A stretch of 64,000 nt of DNA. Source: Inquilinus limosus (GTDB lineage Bacteria; Pseudomonadota; Alphaproteobacteria; DSM-16000; Inquilinaceae). The position numbers and the translations under genes are program-made. Location of the stretch: NCBI RefSeq assembly GCF_002195995.1, contig NZ_NHON01000001.1, positions 11,906-75,905 of the forward strand, written 5' to 3'. Shown piece by piece: positions 1-9,448 of the stretch (position 1 is its first letter; each line of letters starts with the position of its first letter). Below the pieces are notes generated by a model that saw nothing but the letters and a program-made list of their open reading frames with translations, did not search any database and was not told the origin of the DNA.

Positions 1-182
1 GGCGCCCGCGCGCGACGTCTCCTCCCGATCACCTGGCCGATCCGATGCATGCCCCCGATCGCCGGCCGTGACAGGCCGGGACAGGTCCGCGGATCGATGC
101 CGGGTCAGGTGGGGGGCCGGGACCGGGGCCGCCAATGCAACCTCTTCACGGCGCCATGCAGCGTGCGAATGGGCAAAGCGGG

Positions 183-1091
183 TCATAGCGCCTGCGCCAC
201 CCCCGCCACGAGTTGCCGCAGCCAGTGATGGGCAGCCAGCCCGTCGACCCGGCGTTGCCAGTGCATGGCGATCTCGACCCGCGGCGAGGCCAGGGGCAGC
301 GGCCGGACCTCCAGCCCATGGTCCCGCGCCAGGCGCTCGGCCAGGTGGCGGCGCAGCACCGCCACCATCGGCGCCCCGGCCAGCACCGGCCCGGCCGACA
401 GCAGCGGGACGCGCAGCGCGATCCGGCGCTTCAGGCCGAGTCCGGCCAGGGTGCGGTCCAGGAAGTCCAGCTCCTCCGACAGGGACGAGACCTCGACATG
501 CGGCAGCGCCGCGAAATCGCCGGCGGCCAGCGCCCGGCCGGCGCCGGCCAGGCCACGGCCCAGCAGGGCAACGAAATCGTCGCGCAGCAGGCGGTGCCGG
601 GCGAAGCGCTCGCCGTCCGGCTCTGCGGCGCCGATCGCCAGGTCGAGATCGCCGCGGTCGAGCCGCTCCGGCACGTTCAGCATGCCGCTGGCGCGGATGT
701 CGAGCACCATGCCGGGCGCCAGCGCGGCGCAGCGGGCCACGACTGCCGGCGCCAGCACCATCGCGCTGTAGGTGTCGACCGCGATGCGGAAGCTGTTCGT
801 CGCCGCCGCGGGGTCGAAGGCGGGGGCGTGCAGCGACTGCTGCAGGTCGCCCAGCGCGCGGCGGACCGGGGCCGCGATCTCCTCGGCCCGGGCGGTCGGC
901 ATCATGCCGTGCGGGCTGCGGATGAACAGCTCGTCCTTCAGCAGATGGCGCAGCCGCGCCAGGGCATGGCTCATCGCCGGCTGGCTCAGGCCGATGCGGG
1001 CGCCCGCGCGGGTCACGCTGCGCTCGTTCATCACCGCGTCGAACACGACCAGCAAATTGAGGTCGAAGACGCCCCAGTTCAGCTCCGCCAT
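183..1091 (-). CDS. LysR-family transcriptional regulator
   Basis: A 302-residue one-domain-plus-effector regulator of normal LysR length. The winged helix-turn-helix is at about residues 10-67, with the recognition region RAGARIGLSQPAMSHALARL (28-47). The rest is the periplasmic-binding-like effector domain. The opening FDLNLLVVFDAVMNERSV resembles NodD/LeuO-type members rather than CysB/GcvA types. The ATG at 1089-1091 is the natural start because the HTH follows at once. It reads away from the AT-rich stretch at 1150-1290, where its promoter and probable auto-operator should lie. The only neighbour on the divergent side is a small exported protein, a possible target. The ligand cannot be inferred. 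Long open frames on the plus strand across it are GC-bias shadows. Confidence 0.9.
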   Translation of the reverse strand: MAELNWGVFDLNLLVVFDAVMNERSVTRAGARIGLSQPAMSHALARLRHLLKDELFIRSPHGMMPTARAEEIAAPVRRALGDLQQSLHAPAFDPAAATNSFRIAVDTYSAMVLAPAVVARCAALAPGMVLDIRASGMLNVPERLDRGDLDLAIGAAEPDGERFARHRLLRDDFVALLGRGLAGAGRALAAGDFAALPHVEVSSLSEELDFLDRTLAGLGLKRRIALRVPLLSAGPVLAGAPMVAVLRRHLAERLARDHGLEVRPLPLASPRVEIAMHWQRRVDGLAAHHWLRQLVAGVAQAL

Positions 1092-1456
1092 CGGCAGGGA
1101 TCCCCACGAGACACGGCACCGGAACGAGCCCGGCGCCGCCCCCTGGAGATTTTGTCGGAAGCGAAAGATTCAATGAGCGAAGCGGCAACAAGGACAGGAT
1201 GCCGCAGCGTCAGAAAGAAAAGAACTGCTCCTAATATTCTATATCCTGAATTCTTTATTAACTTTCCGTAAGACCAATTCCACTTCCGATCGATCGTGAC
1301 TAGATGTTGCGATGCGGAATCGCCCGGCGCCACCGCTCCCGGTGCAGAGGGCTCAGCCCCATCGCCGCCCGATCCGCAGCACTCAGACACGCATCACGTC
1401 ACGCAGCGATCCGGCATGCCCGGAGGGCCGTCCGGATCCCGTCGAGAGGATCGATC
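1092..1456. other. Intergenic region with AT-rich promoter island
   Basis: These 365 bases hold no convincing gene. Between about 1150 and 1290 the composition drops sharply in GC (for example ATTCTATATCCTGAATTC at about 1235), in contrast to the surrounding DNA. It separates the LysR gene from the divergent small exported-protein gene, so it probably contains both promoters and the LysR binding sites. No exact box was assigned. Confidence 0.5.
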
Positions 1457-1741
1457 ATGTCCCTGCTGAAGCATCCCCGCCCCGCGGGGGTCGCGGCCCT
1501 GCTCGCCCTGGGCCTCGCCGCCGCCGGGCCGGCCTTCGCCCGCACCGGGCTGCAATCCGAGCACGACCAGTTCCCGCTGCAGACGGCGCAGACGCTCTCC
1601 TCCGATTCCGAGAGCGATGCCATGGCGTCCTTCGAACACGGCGAGAACGGCGACAATCACGACAGCGCCCGGGCAGCCGCCGGCCATGACCATGGCGATC
1701 ACGGTCGTGGCGGGGGTCATGGCGGAGGGCGGGGCCGCTAG
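1457..1741 (+). CDS. Small exported His/Gly-rich protein
   Basis: A 94-residue protein of unknown function. The N-terminus (MSLLKHPRPAGVAALLALGL, then AAAGPAFA) is a clear Sec signal peptide with cleavage expected after about residue 28. The mature part of about 65 residues is polar and acidic. It ends in a tail rich in histidine, glycine and arginine (GHDHGDHGRGGGHGGGRGR), which could bind metal ions. The start is the ATG at 1457, preceded by GAGAGGA at 1443-1449; an upstream in-frame extension would place the signal peptide inside the protein. It is followed by a hairpin terminator, so it is probably monocistronic. No family was recognised. Confidence 0.7.
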   Translation: MSLLKHPRPAGVAALLALGLAAAGPAFARTGLQSEHDQFPLQTAQTLSSDSESDAMASFEHGENGDNHDSARAAAGHDHGDHGRGGGHGGGRGR

Positions 1742-1767
1742 GATCGGCTGATCGGGGCCCAGTGGAA

Positions 1768-1796
1768 GCCGCCGGCGGAGAGCCGGCGGCCTTTCC
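1768..1796 (+). terminator. Hairpin terminator after the small exported protein
   Basis: An 8-bp perfect GC-only stem, GCCGCCGG at 1768-1775 and CCGGCGGC at 1783-1790, has a 7-nt loop and is followed by CTTTCC. The run of T is short, so termination may be only partial. It sits between two genes that point towards each other. Confidence 0.6.
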
Positions 1797-1825
1797 GCAT
1801 GGCGGGGAGATGAAAGGACGACCGG

Positions 1826-2230
1826 CTACCCTCGGGTGTCGAGATCGATCAGCTCGATCTTGTAGCCATCGGGATCCTCGATGAAGGCGATATGGGTGGT
1901 GCCGTGCTTCATCGGGCCGGGCTTGCGCGGGATCCTCGCGCCCGCCTCCTCCAGCGCTGCGCAGACGCCGTAGATGTCGCGCACGCCGAGCGCCAGGTGG
2001 CCGAAGCCGGTGCCGATCTCGTAGGGCGTCGCCTGGTCCCAGTTGTGGGTCAGCTCCACCACCGTGCTGCTGTCTTCCGGACCATAGCCGACAAAGGCCA
2101 GGGTGAAGCGCCCTTCCGGGAAATCCTCGCGGCGCAGCAGTTCCATGCCAAGCAGGCCGGTGTAGAAGGCGATCGACTTCTCCAGGTCGAACACACGGAT
2201 CATCGTGTGCATCATCTGAAAGCGGCTCAT
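1826..2230 (-). CDS. gloA: Lactoylglutathione lyase (glyoxalase I)
   Basis: Converts the hemithioacetal of methylglyoxal and glutathione to S-lactoylglutathione in the cytoplasm. The 134-residue length matches bacterial GloA. The four metal ligands expected for the Ni/Zn site are all present: H8, E59, H78 (in FGHLALGV) and E126 (in GYKIELID). The start is the ATG at 2228-2230, giving MSRFQMMHTMIRV, with GGAG correctly spaced upstream; a further-upstream in-frame ATG would add 22 unrelated residues. It is divergent from the FAD-linked dehydrogenase, and the shared 157-bp space contains the TTGTATGATAAC motif, although that motif is oriented towards the dehydrogenase. The family assignment is firm; membership of the neighbouring regulon is an inference. 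Confidence 0.92.
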   Translation of the reverse strand: MSRFQMMHTMIRVFDLEKSIAFYTGLLGMELLRREDFPEGRFTLAFVGYGPEDSSTVVELTHNWDQATPYEIGTGFGHLALGVRDIYGVCAALEEAGARIPRKPGPMKHGTTHIAFIEDPDGYKIELIDLDTRG

Positions 2231-2327
2231 CAGGTCATCTCCAGGCATGGGTTCAGCGTTCGGCGCCAGGCTGTGCCGGCACCTGGCGGCCATCATAAGG
2301 CGTAATCACGGCTTGATGGCTGCGTTC

Positions 2328-2342
2328 ACTTGTATGATAACA
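2328..2342 (+). promoter_or_regulatory. Candidate FCD-GntR operator, site 3
   Basis: ACTTGTATGATAACA shares the 12-mer TTGTATGATAAC (2330-2341) with the two better-conserved sites at 9335 and 9626. It reads in the direction of the dehydrogenase gene, 46 nt before its chosen start. The outer bases of the inverted repeat are less well conserved here. TATGAT inside the motif also looks like a -10 box. Confidence 0.5.
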
Positions 2343-2387
2343 GGACGACAGTGTTTCTTGTCCAGCCCACAAGATCAGGGACCGCAA

Positions 2388-3824
2388 TTGACCACATCCC
2401 TCTCCCAGACGCACGCCGACGCGATCGCTGCGCTGCGGGCCGTCCTGCCCGGCGACGCCCTGCTGACCGGGGAGGAGGAGATGGCGCGCTACGGCCGCGA
2501 CGTCACCGGCGACCATGTCGGCCGGCCGCTGGCGGTGGCCCGGCCGCGCACGGTCGAGGAGGTCTCGACCATCATGCGCCATTGCTGGCAGGCGGGGCTG
2601 CGGGTGGTGCCGCAGGGCGGTCTGACCGGTCTGGTCGGGGCCGCGGTGCCGGCGCCGGAAGGCGAGGTCGTGGTCAGCCTGGAGCGGATGACCGCGGTGC
2701 GCCGGATCAGCCCGATCGACTTCGCCATGGTGGTCGAGGCCGGCTGCATCCTGGAGGAGGCGAAGAAAGCGGCCGACGCGGTCGACTGCCTGCTGCCGAT
2801 CACCTTCGGGGCGCAGGGCAGCTGCCGGGTCGGCGGCAACGTCTCGACCAATGCCGGCGGCTTCAACGTGCTGCGCTACGGCATGACCCGGGACCTGGTG
2901 CTGGGGCTGGAGGTGGTGCTGCCCGACGGCCGCGTCTGGAACGGGCTGAAGGTGCTGCGCAAGGACAATCGCGGCTATGACCTGAAGCAGCTGTTCATCG
3001 GCGCCGAAGGCACGCTGGGCATCGTCACCGCCATCGCCTTCAAGCTGTTCCCGAAGCCGACCCAGGTCGAGACCGCGCTGGTCGGCCTGGCCTCGGTCGA
3101 GGACGCGATGGAGCTGTATGCCCGCGCCCGGCGGGCCTGCAGCGACCTGCTGACCGCCTTCGAGCTGATCCTGCGCGACGGCATCGAGGTGACCTTGCGC
3201 GCCCGGCCGGACCTGCCCGATCCGCTGTCGGAGCCCTACCCTGCCTATGTGCTGATCGAGGCCTCGGCCGGCGGCGCAGTCGACCTGCGTGGGCTGATGG
3301 AGAGCTTCCTGGGCGGCGCCGACGACATCGTCCGCGACGGCGTCCTCGCCTCCAGCCGCGCCCAGGGCGAGCGGCTGTGGCTGTACCGCGAGACCATGGT
3401 CGAATCCCAGGGCCGCGGCGGCCGCTACCTGCGCACCGACGTGTCGGTGCCGATCTCGGACATCGCCGGCTTCATCGCCCGGGCGCTGGCGGCGGTGCGC
3501 GCGAAGCATCCGGAGGCCATGCCGCTGGCCTATGGCCATGTCGGCGACGGCAATGTCCATTTCAACGTCATCCCGCCGCGGGGCCAGGACCCGGCGGCGA
3601 TGGAAACCCTGTTCCACAGCGCCGAGGAGCTGATCTTCGACGTGGTCGACCGGCTGGGCGGCAGCATCAGCGCCGAGCACGGCATCGGCCGGGTGAAGCA
3701 GCACGCCTTCCTGGAGCGGATCGACCCCGTGTCGCTGGACCTGGCCACCCGGCTGAAGCTGGCGCTGGACCCCACGCGCATTCTCAGCAACGGGCGTATT
3801 CTCCCGGAAGACCCGGTGGTCTAG
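2388..3824 (+). CDS. FAD-linked 2-hydroxyacid dehydrogenase (GlcD/D-lactate dehydrogenase type)
   Basis: A 478-residue flavoprotein of the GlcD/D-lactate/D-2-hydroxyglutarate dehydrogenase family. The N-terminal PCMH FAD-binding domain contains VVPQGGLTGLVGAAVP and GGNVSTNAGGFNVLRYG. The C-terminal FAD-oxidase domain carries HVGDGNVHFNV and SAEHGIGRVKQ, the usual substrate- and metal-binding motifs. The proposed start is the TTG at 2388 (MTTSLSQTHADAIAAL) with AGGG 7 nt upstream; ATG codons further upstream are in frame but would add residues not seen in the family. It is followed after 13 nt by the FCD regulator, so the two are probably co-transcribed. A candidate operator lies just upstream. 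The substrate is not fixed by sequence; D-lactate or another 2-hydroxyacid arising from sugar-acid breakdown would fit the cluster. Confidence 0.88.
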   Translation: MTTSLSQTHADAIAALRAVLPGDALLTGEEEMARYGRDVTGDHVGRPLAVARPRTVEEVSTIMRHCWQAGLRVVPQGGLTGLVGAAVPAPEGEVVVSLERMTAVRRISPIDFAMVVEAGCILEEAKKAADAVDCLLPITFGAQGSCRVGGNVSTNAGGFNVLRYGMTRDLVLGLEVVLPDGRVWNGLKVLRKDNRGYDLKQLFIGAEGTLGIVTAIAFKLFPKPTQVETALVGLASVEDAMELYARARRACSDLLTAFELILRDGIEVTLRARPDLPDPLSEPYPAYVLIEASAGGAVDLRGLMESFLGGADDIVRDGVLASSRAQGERLWLYRETMVESQGRGGRYLRTDVSVPISDIAGFIARALAAVRAKHPEAMPLAYGHVGDGNVHFNVIPPRGQDPAAMETLFHSAEELIFDVVDRLGGSISAEHGIGRVKQHAFLERIDPVSLDLATRLKLALDPTRILSNGRILPEDPVV

Positions 3825-3837
3825 AACGGATGGCACC

Positions 3838-4626
3838 ATGACGCTGAAGCTCGACAAGGTCAGCCGCGGACCGCACCTGCCGACGCTGGTCGCCAGCTCG
3901 ATCTCGCGCGAGATCGCCCGCGGCCGGCTGAAGCCGGGCGACCAGCTGCCGACCGTGCAGGCGCTGGCGGAGACCTTCGGGGTCAGCCGCAACGTGGTGC
4001 GCGAGGCGATCGCCCGGCTGGGGTCGGAAGGGCTGGTCTGGTCGCAGCAGGGCCGCGGCGCCTTCGTCTCCGAGGCGCCGAAATCGACCGTGCTGAAGAT
4101 CGACCATGCCGCGCCGCAGGATGGCGACGCCTTTCGCAGCCTGTTCGAGCTGCGCGGCGCGCTGGAGGTGCGCGCGGTATCCCTGGCCGCCGATCGGCGC
4201 ACGGCCAAGGACTTCGAGACCATGCGCCGGGCGCTGGCGACGATGACCGCCTCCCCCTATGGCAGCGTCGCCTGGCTAGACGCCGACCTGGACTTCCACC
4301 GCGCCATCGCCGCGGCGACCCGCAACGACTACCTGGTGCAGTTCATCGGCTTCGTCGCCGAACGGGTGCGCGAGAGCATCCTGGCGGCCGGCGACCAGCA
4401 CCCGTCGGAGGACATGGCCCAGGCGACCTTGAGCGAGCACGGCCGCATCCTGGCGGCGATCGAGGCGCAGGACGGGGTCGAGGCACAATGGGCGATGCAG
4501 GCACATCTGAACGGCGCGGCCGAGCGCGTCGGCCTGCCCCCGGACGACACCGCCCTGCCCGCCCGGGCCCGGGCGACGGCTGCTCCGCGCCGGCCTCGGA
4601 AGGCCGCTCTCGCCGAGCGCCGTTGA
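3838..4626 (+). CDS. GntR-family regulator, FCD (FadR-like) subfamily
   Basis: A 262-residue regulator. The GntR winged helix is at about residues 15-80, with QLPTVQALAETFGVSRNVVR followed by EAIARLGSEGLV. The all-helical FCD ligand domain follows, with the usual metal-site pattern in DADLDFHRAIA, LSEHGRILAAI and MQAHLNGAAERV. FCD proteins normally repress small-molecule catabolic operons and release DNA on binding an organic acid. It lies 13 nt after the FAD-linked dehydrogenase and converges on livF with a 16-nt gap. The motif GGTTGTATGATAACC/TTGTATGATAAC found before three promoters of this cluster is the best candidate for its operator. The ligand is unknown; the C-terminal tail (about 25 residues) is basic and low-complexity. 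Confidence 0.92.
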   Translation: MTLKLDKVSRGPHLPTLVASSISREIARGRLKPGDQLPTVQALAETFGVSRNVVREAIARLGSEGLVWSQQGRGAFVSEAPKSTVLKIDHAAPQDGDAFRSLFELRGALEVRAVSLAADRRTAKDFETMRRALATMTASPYGSVAWLDADLDFHRAIAAATRNDYLVQFIGFVAERVRESILAAGDQHPSEDMAQATLSEHGRILAAIEAQDGVEAQWAMQAHLNGAAERVGLPPDDTALPARARATAAPRRPRKAALAERR

Positions 4627-4642
4627 ACCGGCGGCGGGAAAC

Positions 4643-5373
<731 letters not shown>

Positions 5374-5377
<4 letters not shown>

Positions 5378-6090
5378 AGCGCGCCTCCCAGATACACTTC
5401 GAGCACCTTGGGGTCGGCCAGCACCTCGGCGGTCGGCCCGTCGGCGATCTTGCTGCCGAAATCCAGCACCACCAGGCGGCGGCACAGGCGCTGCATCAGG
5501 CTCATATCGTGGTCGATGACGCAGACGCTGATGCCGTGGCCGGGCAGTTGCCGCACCAGATCGACCAGCGCCGTCGTCTCCTTGTCGTTCAGCCCGGCCG
5601 CCGGCTCGTCCAGCAGCAGCAGCGCCGGCCGCGACGCCAGCGCCAGGGCGATGCCGAGCAGGCGCAGGCTGCCGAAGGGCAGGATGCCGGCGGTCTCGTG
5701 CCGCAGCGCCTGCAGGCCGACGAAGCCGATCAGGTCGTCCGGCGTCGGCCACGGAAACGCCCCTGCCGACCGGCAATGCTCGGCGGCGATCTGCACGTTC
5801 TCGAACACGCTGAGGCCGGGGAAGGCCATGGCCTGCTGGAAGGTGTGGGCGATGCCGGCATGCGACACGGCATGGGCCGGCACGCCGGTCATGTCGCGGC
5901 CGCGCCAGGTCACGTGGCCCGCGGTCGGCTTGTGCACGCCGGTGATGACGTTGAACAGCGTCGTCTTGCCCGACCCGTTCGGGCCGACGATGCCGAGGAT
6001 CTCGCCCTCGACGATGGTCAGGTCGACCCCGGCCAAAGCGGTGACGCCGCCGAACTGCTTGCGCAGGCCGCGGATCTCGATCGCGCCCAT
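5374..6090 (-). CDS. livG: Branched-chain-amino-acid-type ABC transporter ATPase LivG, atypical signature motif
   Basis: A 238-residue ATPase partner of LivF. Walker A is GPNGSGKTT and Walker B ALLLLDEPAAGLNDKE, both intact; the C-terminal VLEVYLGGAL is typical of LivG. The ABC signature is odd: where LivG proteins usually read LPYGQQRRLEIARAL, this one has LPFGSLRLLGIALALA, so the glycine is kept but the following Gln-Arg and the Glu are lost. The frame is open and the rest is well conserved, so it is probably functional with one altered nucleotide site. It starts 3 nt after livM and overlaps livF by 4 nt. Confidence 0.93.
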
Positions 6091-6093
6091 GCC

Positions 6094-7107
6094 TCAACCC
6101 TCCCGCCCGGCGCGGGCCGGGCTGCTGGAAGCCGGCCGCTCGGCCGGGTCGCGCTGCGGCACCAGCCGGCGCCACAGGTCGAGCAGCCCGCCGATCACGC
6201 CGTTGGGCAGCAAGAGGATCACCGCGATCAGGCAGATGCCGTAGAGAATGCGGGACTGCACCGGGTCGAGCGCGAACAGCTCCGGCAGGAAGGCCACCAG
6301 GATGCCGCCGGCCAGCGGCCCGAGCAGCAGCCGGGCGCCGCCGATCATCACCATCAGAGCGAGATAGATGCTGGGGAAGGAGGCGAACTGGCTGGGCGAG
6401 ATGTGGCGCAGGAAATAGGCCAGCAGCACGCCGGAGATGCCGGCGAAGATGCCGCTGACGACGAAGGCGCCGATCTTGTGCCGCCCGACATTGATGCCGA
6501 GCGAGGCGGCCAGCTTCTCGTTCTCGCGGATCGCCCGCAGCGTGCGGCCGTAGCGGGAATGGACGATGGCCCAGCTGGCGATGGCGGCCAGCGCCACGAA
6601 GCCGAGGGTCAGCAGGTAGAATTGCGGCAGCGGGTCGAGGCCCAGGCCGAACAGCTGCACCGGCTGCCCGAGATCCAGCCCGGTGGCCCGGCCGGTGAAG
6701 TCGCCGCCATTGGTCAGGACGATGGTCAGCAGTTGGCCGAAGGCGAAGGTCAGGATCACGAAGTGGTGGCCGCTGACCCGGAGAGACGGGAAACCCACCA
6801 CCGCCGCCAGCAGCGCCGTGGTCGCCGCGGCGCAGGGCAGCGCCACCCAGAAGTCGAGGCCGAGGTCGCGGGCCAGGATGGCGGCGGTGTAGGCGCCGAC
6901 GCCGACCAGCGCGGCATGGCCCATCGACAGGATGCCGGTCTGGCCGAACAGCACCGACAGGCCGTACAGCGCCACGATGTTGATGCCGGCGGTGATGGCC
7001 AGCGACAGGAGCCGGTTGCTGGGCCCCAGCGCCGGCACCAGCGCCAGCAGCGCGAACAGGACCAGCGCCAGCACCAGTCCCCTGAGGGGCGATCGGGAAT
7101 TCGTCAT
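6094..7107 (-). CDS. livM: Branched-chain-amino-acid-type ABC permease LivM
   Basis: A 337-residue inner-membrane permease with about 9-10 hydrophobic segments. The first is LRGLVLALVLFALLALVPAL. The cytoplasmic coupling region contains RYGRTLRAIRENEKLAASLG, characteristic of LivM. The start is the ATG at 7107 (MTNSRSPLRG), overlapping the livH stop as ATGA; an alternative start 31 codons upstream would lie inside livH. The C-terminal about 30 residues are hydrophilic and Arg/Pro/Ser-rich. Confidence 0.94.
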   Translation of the reverse strand: MTNSRSPLRGLVLALVLFALLALVPALGPSNRLLSLAITAGINIVALYGLSVLFGQTGILSMGHAALVGVGAYTAAILARDLGLDFWVALPCAAATTALLAAVVGFPSLRVSGHHFVILTFAFGQLLTIVLTNGGDFTGRATGLDLGQPVQLFGLGLDPLPQFYLLTLGFVALAAIASWAIVHSRYGRTLRAIRENEKLAASLGINVGRHKIGAFVVSGIFAGISGVLLAYFLRHISPSQFASFPSIYLALMVMIGGARLLLGPLAGGILVAFLPELFALDPVQSRILYGICLIAVILLLPNGVIGGLLDLWRRLVPQRDPAERPASSSPARAGREG

Positions 7108-7973
7108 GTCACTCGGGGGCCGGAGGTGCCGCCGAACAGGCCGTGCGGCCGGACCAGGAGCACGATGATCATCAGGGCGAAGGAATAGGCGTCGGTCCAT
7201 TCCGACAGGCCGTAGCCGGCGCTGAAGCCCTCGACCAGGCCGAGGATCAGCCCGGCAACCACGGCGCCGGTGAGGTTGCCCAGGCCGCCGATCAGCGCCA
7301 CGGCGAAGCCCTTCATCACGATGGTGCCGCCGGTGAAGGGGGTGATCGGGAACAGCGCGATCAGCAGGCCGCCGCCGAGGCCCGCGAGGGCGCTGCCGAA
7401 GACGAAGACGCCGGTGATGTAGCGCCGCACCGGGATGCCCATCAGCGCCGCGGTGTCGCGGTCCTCGACGCTGGCGCGCAGCGCCCTTCCGTAGCGGCTG
7501 CGGGTGATCATGAAGAAGGTCAGCGCCACCACCGCGGCGGTCACCGCGATCACCATCACCCGCACCGCGGCGATGCGCACGCCTCCGACGTCCCAGATCG
7601 TGTTCAAAGGCCGCGGGATGCTCTTCTGGTTGGCGTTCCAGAACAGGATGACGATGTGCTGCAGCACCACGATCAGCCCCAGCGACACGATGAAGCCGTT
7701 GGTCGGCCGGTCGAGGGTGAAGCGGAACAGCCCGCGCTCCAGCACCAGGCCGAGCAGCGCGACGGTGGCGACGCCGGCGACCAGCGCCAGCGGGAAGCCC
7801 CAGCCGGCGCCGACCGCCAGCCAGGTGACGATGCTGCCGACCATCAGGAACTCGCCATGGGCGAAGTTGATGATGCCGGTCAGGCCGAAGATCAGGGTGA
7901 CGCCGACCGCGATCAGCGTGATCACGCTGGCGATCGACAGCCCGTTCAGGATCTGCTGCAGGAGGATGTCCAA
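7104..7973 (-). CDS. livH: Branched-chain-amino-acid-type ABC permease LivH
   Basis: A 289-residue inner-membrane permease with about 8 hydrophobic segments. It contains the LivH landmarks GLTGIINFAHGEFLMVGS near the N-terminus and SRYGRALRASVEDRDTAALMG in the coupling region. The only plausible start is a TTG at 7973 (reading MDILLQQILNGLSIAS), because no ATG or GTG lies closer to the conserved start of the family. It is separated from the upstream binding-protein gene by 115 nt containing a strong hairpin, while all downstream genes overlap or nearly so. Confidence 0.93.
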   Translation of the reverse strand: MDILLQQILNGLSIASVITLIAVGVTLIFGLTGIINFAHGEFLMVGSIVTWLAVGAGWGFPLALVAGVATVALLGLVLERGLFRFTLDRPTNGFIVSLGLIVVLQHIVILFWNANQKSIPRPLNTIWDVGGVRIAAVRVMVIAVTAAVVALTFFMITRSRYGRALRASVEDRDTAALMGIPVRRYITGVFVFGSALAGLGGGLLIALFPITPFTGGTIVMKGFAVALIGGLGNLTGAVVAGLILGLVEGFSAGYGLSEWTDAYSFALMIIVLLVRPHGLFGGTSGPRVT

Positions 7974-7998
7974 GGCGGGTCCCGTGGCGAGGAGAGGG

Positions 7999-8050
7999 CC
8001 GGCCTGCCGGAAGGCGTCGGGGAGGGTGGAGGAACCCTCCGGCAGGCCGG
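7999..8050 (-). promoter_or_regulatory. Intercistronic hairpin between binding-protein gene and livH
   Basis: A 13-bp perfect inverted repeat, CCGGCCTGCCGGA at 7999-8011 and TCCGGCAGGCCGG at 8038-8050, encloses a competing inner pair (GGAGGGT 8021-8027, ACCCTCC 8034-8040). There is no T-run, so it is more likely a partial terminator or an mRNA-stability stem that keeps binding-protein levels above permease levels. Confidence 0.6.
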
Positions 8051-8088
8051 GGCCGGCGGCACAGGGGCGCCGCCGGGGTCGGGCGACG

Positions 8089-9297
8089 TCACATCGGCGC
8101 GTCGGCCGGCGGCTGCTGCATGGCGCAGGAGATCTTGCCCTCCGGGTCGGCGACGCAGACCTCGGTGGCGTGCGTCACCTGGTGGTGGGCGTTGAAGGCG
8201 AGGTCATCCGACACCACGCCCTTGTGGCGCAGGGTCAGCAGCGCCTCGACCGTCTTGTCCGGGTCGAAGCTGCCGGCCTTGGTCCAGGCCTCCGCCAGCA
8301 TGTGGACGTAGTCATAGTAGAGCAGCGAGACCGAGGAGGTGACGCCCTTCGGCGCGCCGGCCGCGAAATAGGCGTCGAAATAGGCCTTGGCCTTGGCGTT
8401 GGAGGATTCGCCCCAGCACACCGGCACGCAGCTCATCGCCACCGGCACATCGGCCGACAGGCCCCGCTCCTTCCAGATGCCCGGGTCGACGCCGAACAGG
8501 AAGTAGCTCGGGGCCACCGCCAGCTCCAGCGCCTGCGGCAGCGCCGTCAGCGTCGAGTCGCCGTTGTACCAGAAGTGCACCACATCCGGATTCAGGCTCT
8601 TGGCCCGCGTCAGGATCGGCGAGAAGTCGGTGGTGTCGGGCGGGTAGAAGATGATGTCCGGCACCTCCTGCCCCTCCGCCTTCAGCGCCTTGATGTAGTA
8701 GGAAGACAGGAACTGCCCGGTGGCGTCGTTGCCGGCGATGATCACCGACTTCTTGATCGGATGGTCGACCAGCGGCTGCAGCAGGCTGAGCACGCCGCGG
8801 GCGGTGCTGCCGCTGCGCTGGAACTCGCGCGGCTCGGACTGGAACAGGTAGTGGTCCTCGCCGCCCGGGGCGACCGAGGCGTCGGTCAGCACGGTGTCGA
8901 GCGTGCTGTTGCCGGCGAAGTGCAGGATCTTGGCCGGCTGGGTGATCTTGGCCATGGCCAGGGTGAAGTCGTGCGATTCCGACCCGAAGATCGCCTTCAC
9001 CCCGACATCGCGCACCAGCTCCTGCGTCGCCGCCACGGCGGTGCCGATATCGGTGCGGTCATCGCGGCGCACCAACTCGATCTTGTAGGTCTTGTCGCCG
9101 ACCTTCACGCCGCCGGCATCGTTGATCTCCTTCACCGCCAGGCTGACGCCGGCCGGCAGGGTGTGGCCGGCCGAGACGAAGGAGCCGGATTCCGCCGCCA
9201 CCACGCCGATCTTGACCGTGTCCTCGGCCATGGCCGGCCCGGCCAGCGCACAGGCGGCCAGGGCGAGAAGGAGATGTCCTCTGGAGAATGTCGTCAT
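8089..9297 (-). CDS. Liv-type periplasmic substrate-binding protein
   Basis: A 402-residue type I periplasmic binding protein. The signal peptide covers about residues 1-24 (ending AACALAGPAMA), and the mature protein begins EDTVKIGVVAAESGSF, a standard opening of the family. Motifs such as GVSLAVKEINDAGGV and VKAIFGSESHDFTLAMA are conserved. The cysteine pair in AMSCVPVCWGES and another in EVCVADPEGKISCAM could form disulfides. The ATG at 9297 is preceded by GGGAGG. It heads the livHMGF operon and has a GGTTGTATGATAACC operator candidate 38 nt upstream of its start. Neighbouring enzymes argue for a sugar- or sugar-acid-like ligand rather than leucine, but this is an inference. Confidence 0.93.
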   Translation of the reverse strand: MTTFSRGHLLLALAACALAGPAMAEDTVKIGVVAAESGSFVSAGHTLPAGVSLAVKEINDAGGVKVGDKTYKIELVRRDDRTDIGTAVAATQELVRDVGVKAIFGSESHDFTLAMAKITQPAKILHFAGNSTLDTVLTDASVAPGGEDHYLFQSEPREFQRSGSTARGVLSLLQPLVDHPIKKSVIIAGNDATGQFLSSYYIKALKAEGQEVPDIIFYPPDTTDFSPILTRAKSLNPDVVHFWYNGDSTLTALPQALELAVAPSYFLFGVDPGIWKERGLSADVPVAMSCVPVCWGESSNAKAKAYFDAYFAAGAPKGVTSSVSLLYYDYVHMLAEAWTKAGSFDPDKTVEALLTLRHKGVVSDDLAFNAHHQVTHATEVCVADPEGKISCAMQQPPADAPM

Positions 9298-9334
9298 TGC
9301 GCGAAGCCTCCCGGAAAGCCTCTGTTGATTACAT

Positions 9335-9349
9335 GGTTATCATACAACC
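9335..9349 (-). promoter_or_regulatory. Candidate FCD-GntR operator, site 1
   Basis: Read on the minus strand this is GGTTGTATGATAACC, identical to site 2. It is an imperfect palindrome of the form GGTTnTnnnAnAACC, extended by a matching T/A pair on the outside (9334-9350). It points towards the substrate-binding-protein gene, and TATGAT within it resembles a -10 box, so repression by steric block would be simple. Confidence 0.6.
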
Positions 9350-9448
9350 ATACGACCTGATTTGTCCGATCTGTCAAGCGCGGCGATCGGTGGACGGATA
9401 GGCAGACCTATGCCGGTCCCGCAGAGAGACTCTGACCACACCCCAAGA

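Noticed and set aside
68-925. Long Arg/Pro/Ala-rich open frame on the plus strand opposite the first LysR gene
   Set aside because: Low-complexity composition typical of non-coding frames in very GC-rich DNA; the LysR gene on the other strand is conserved.
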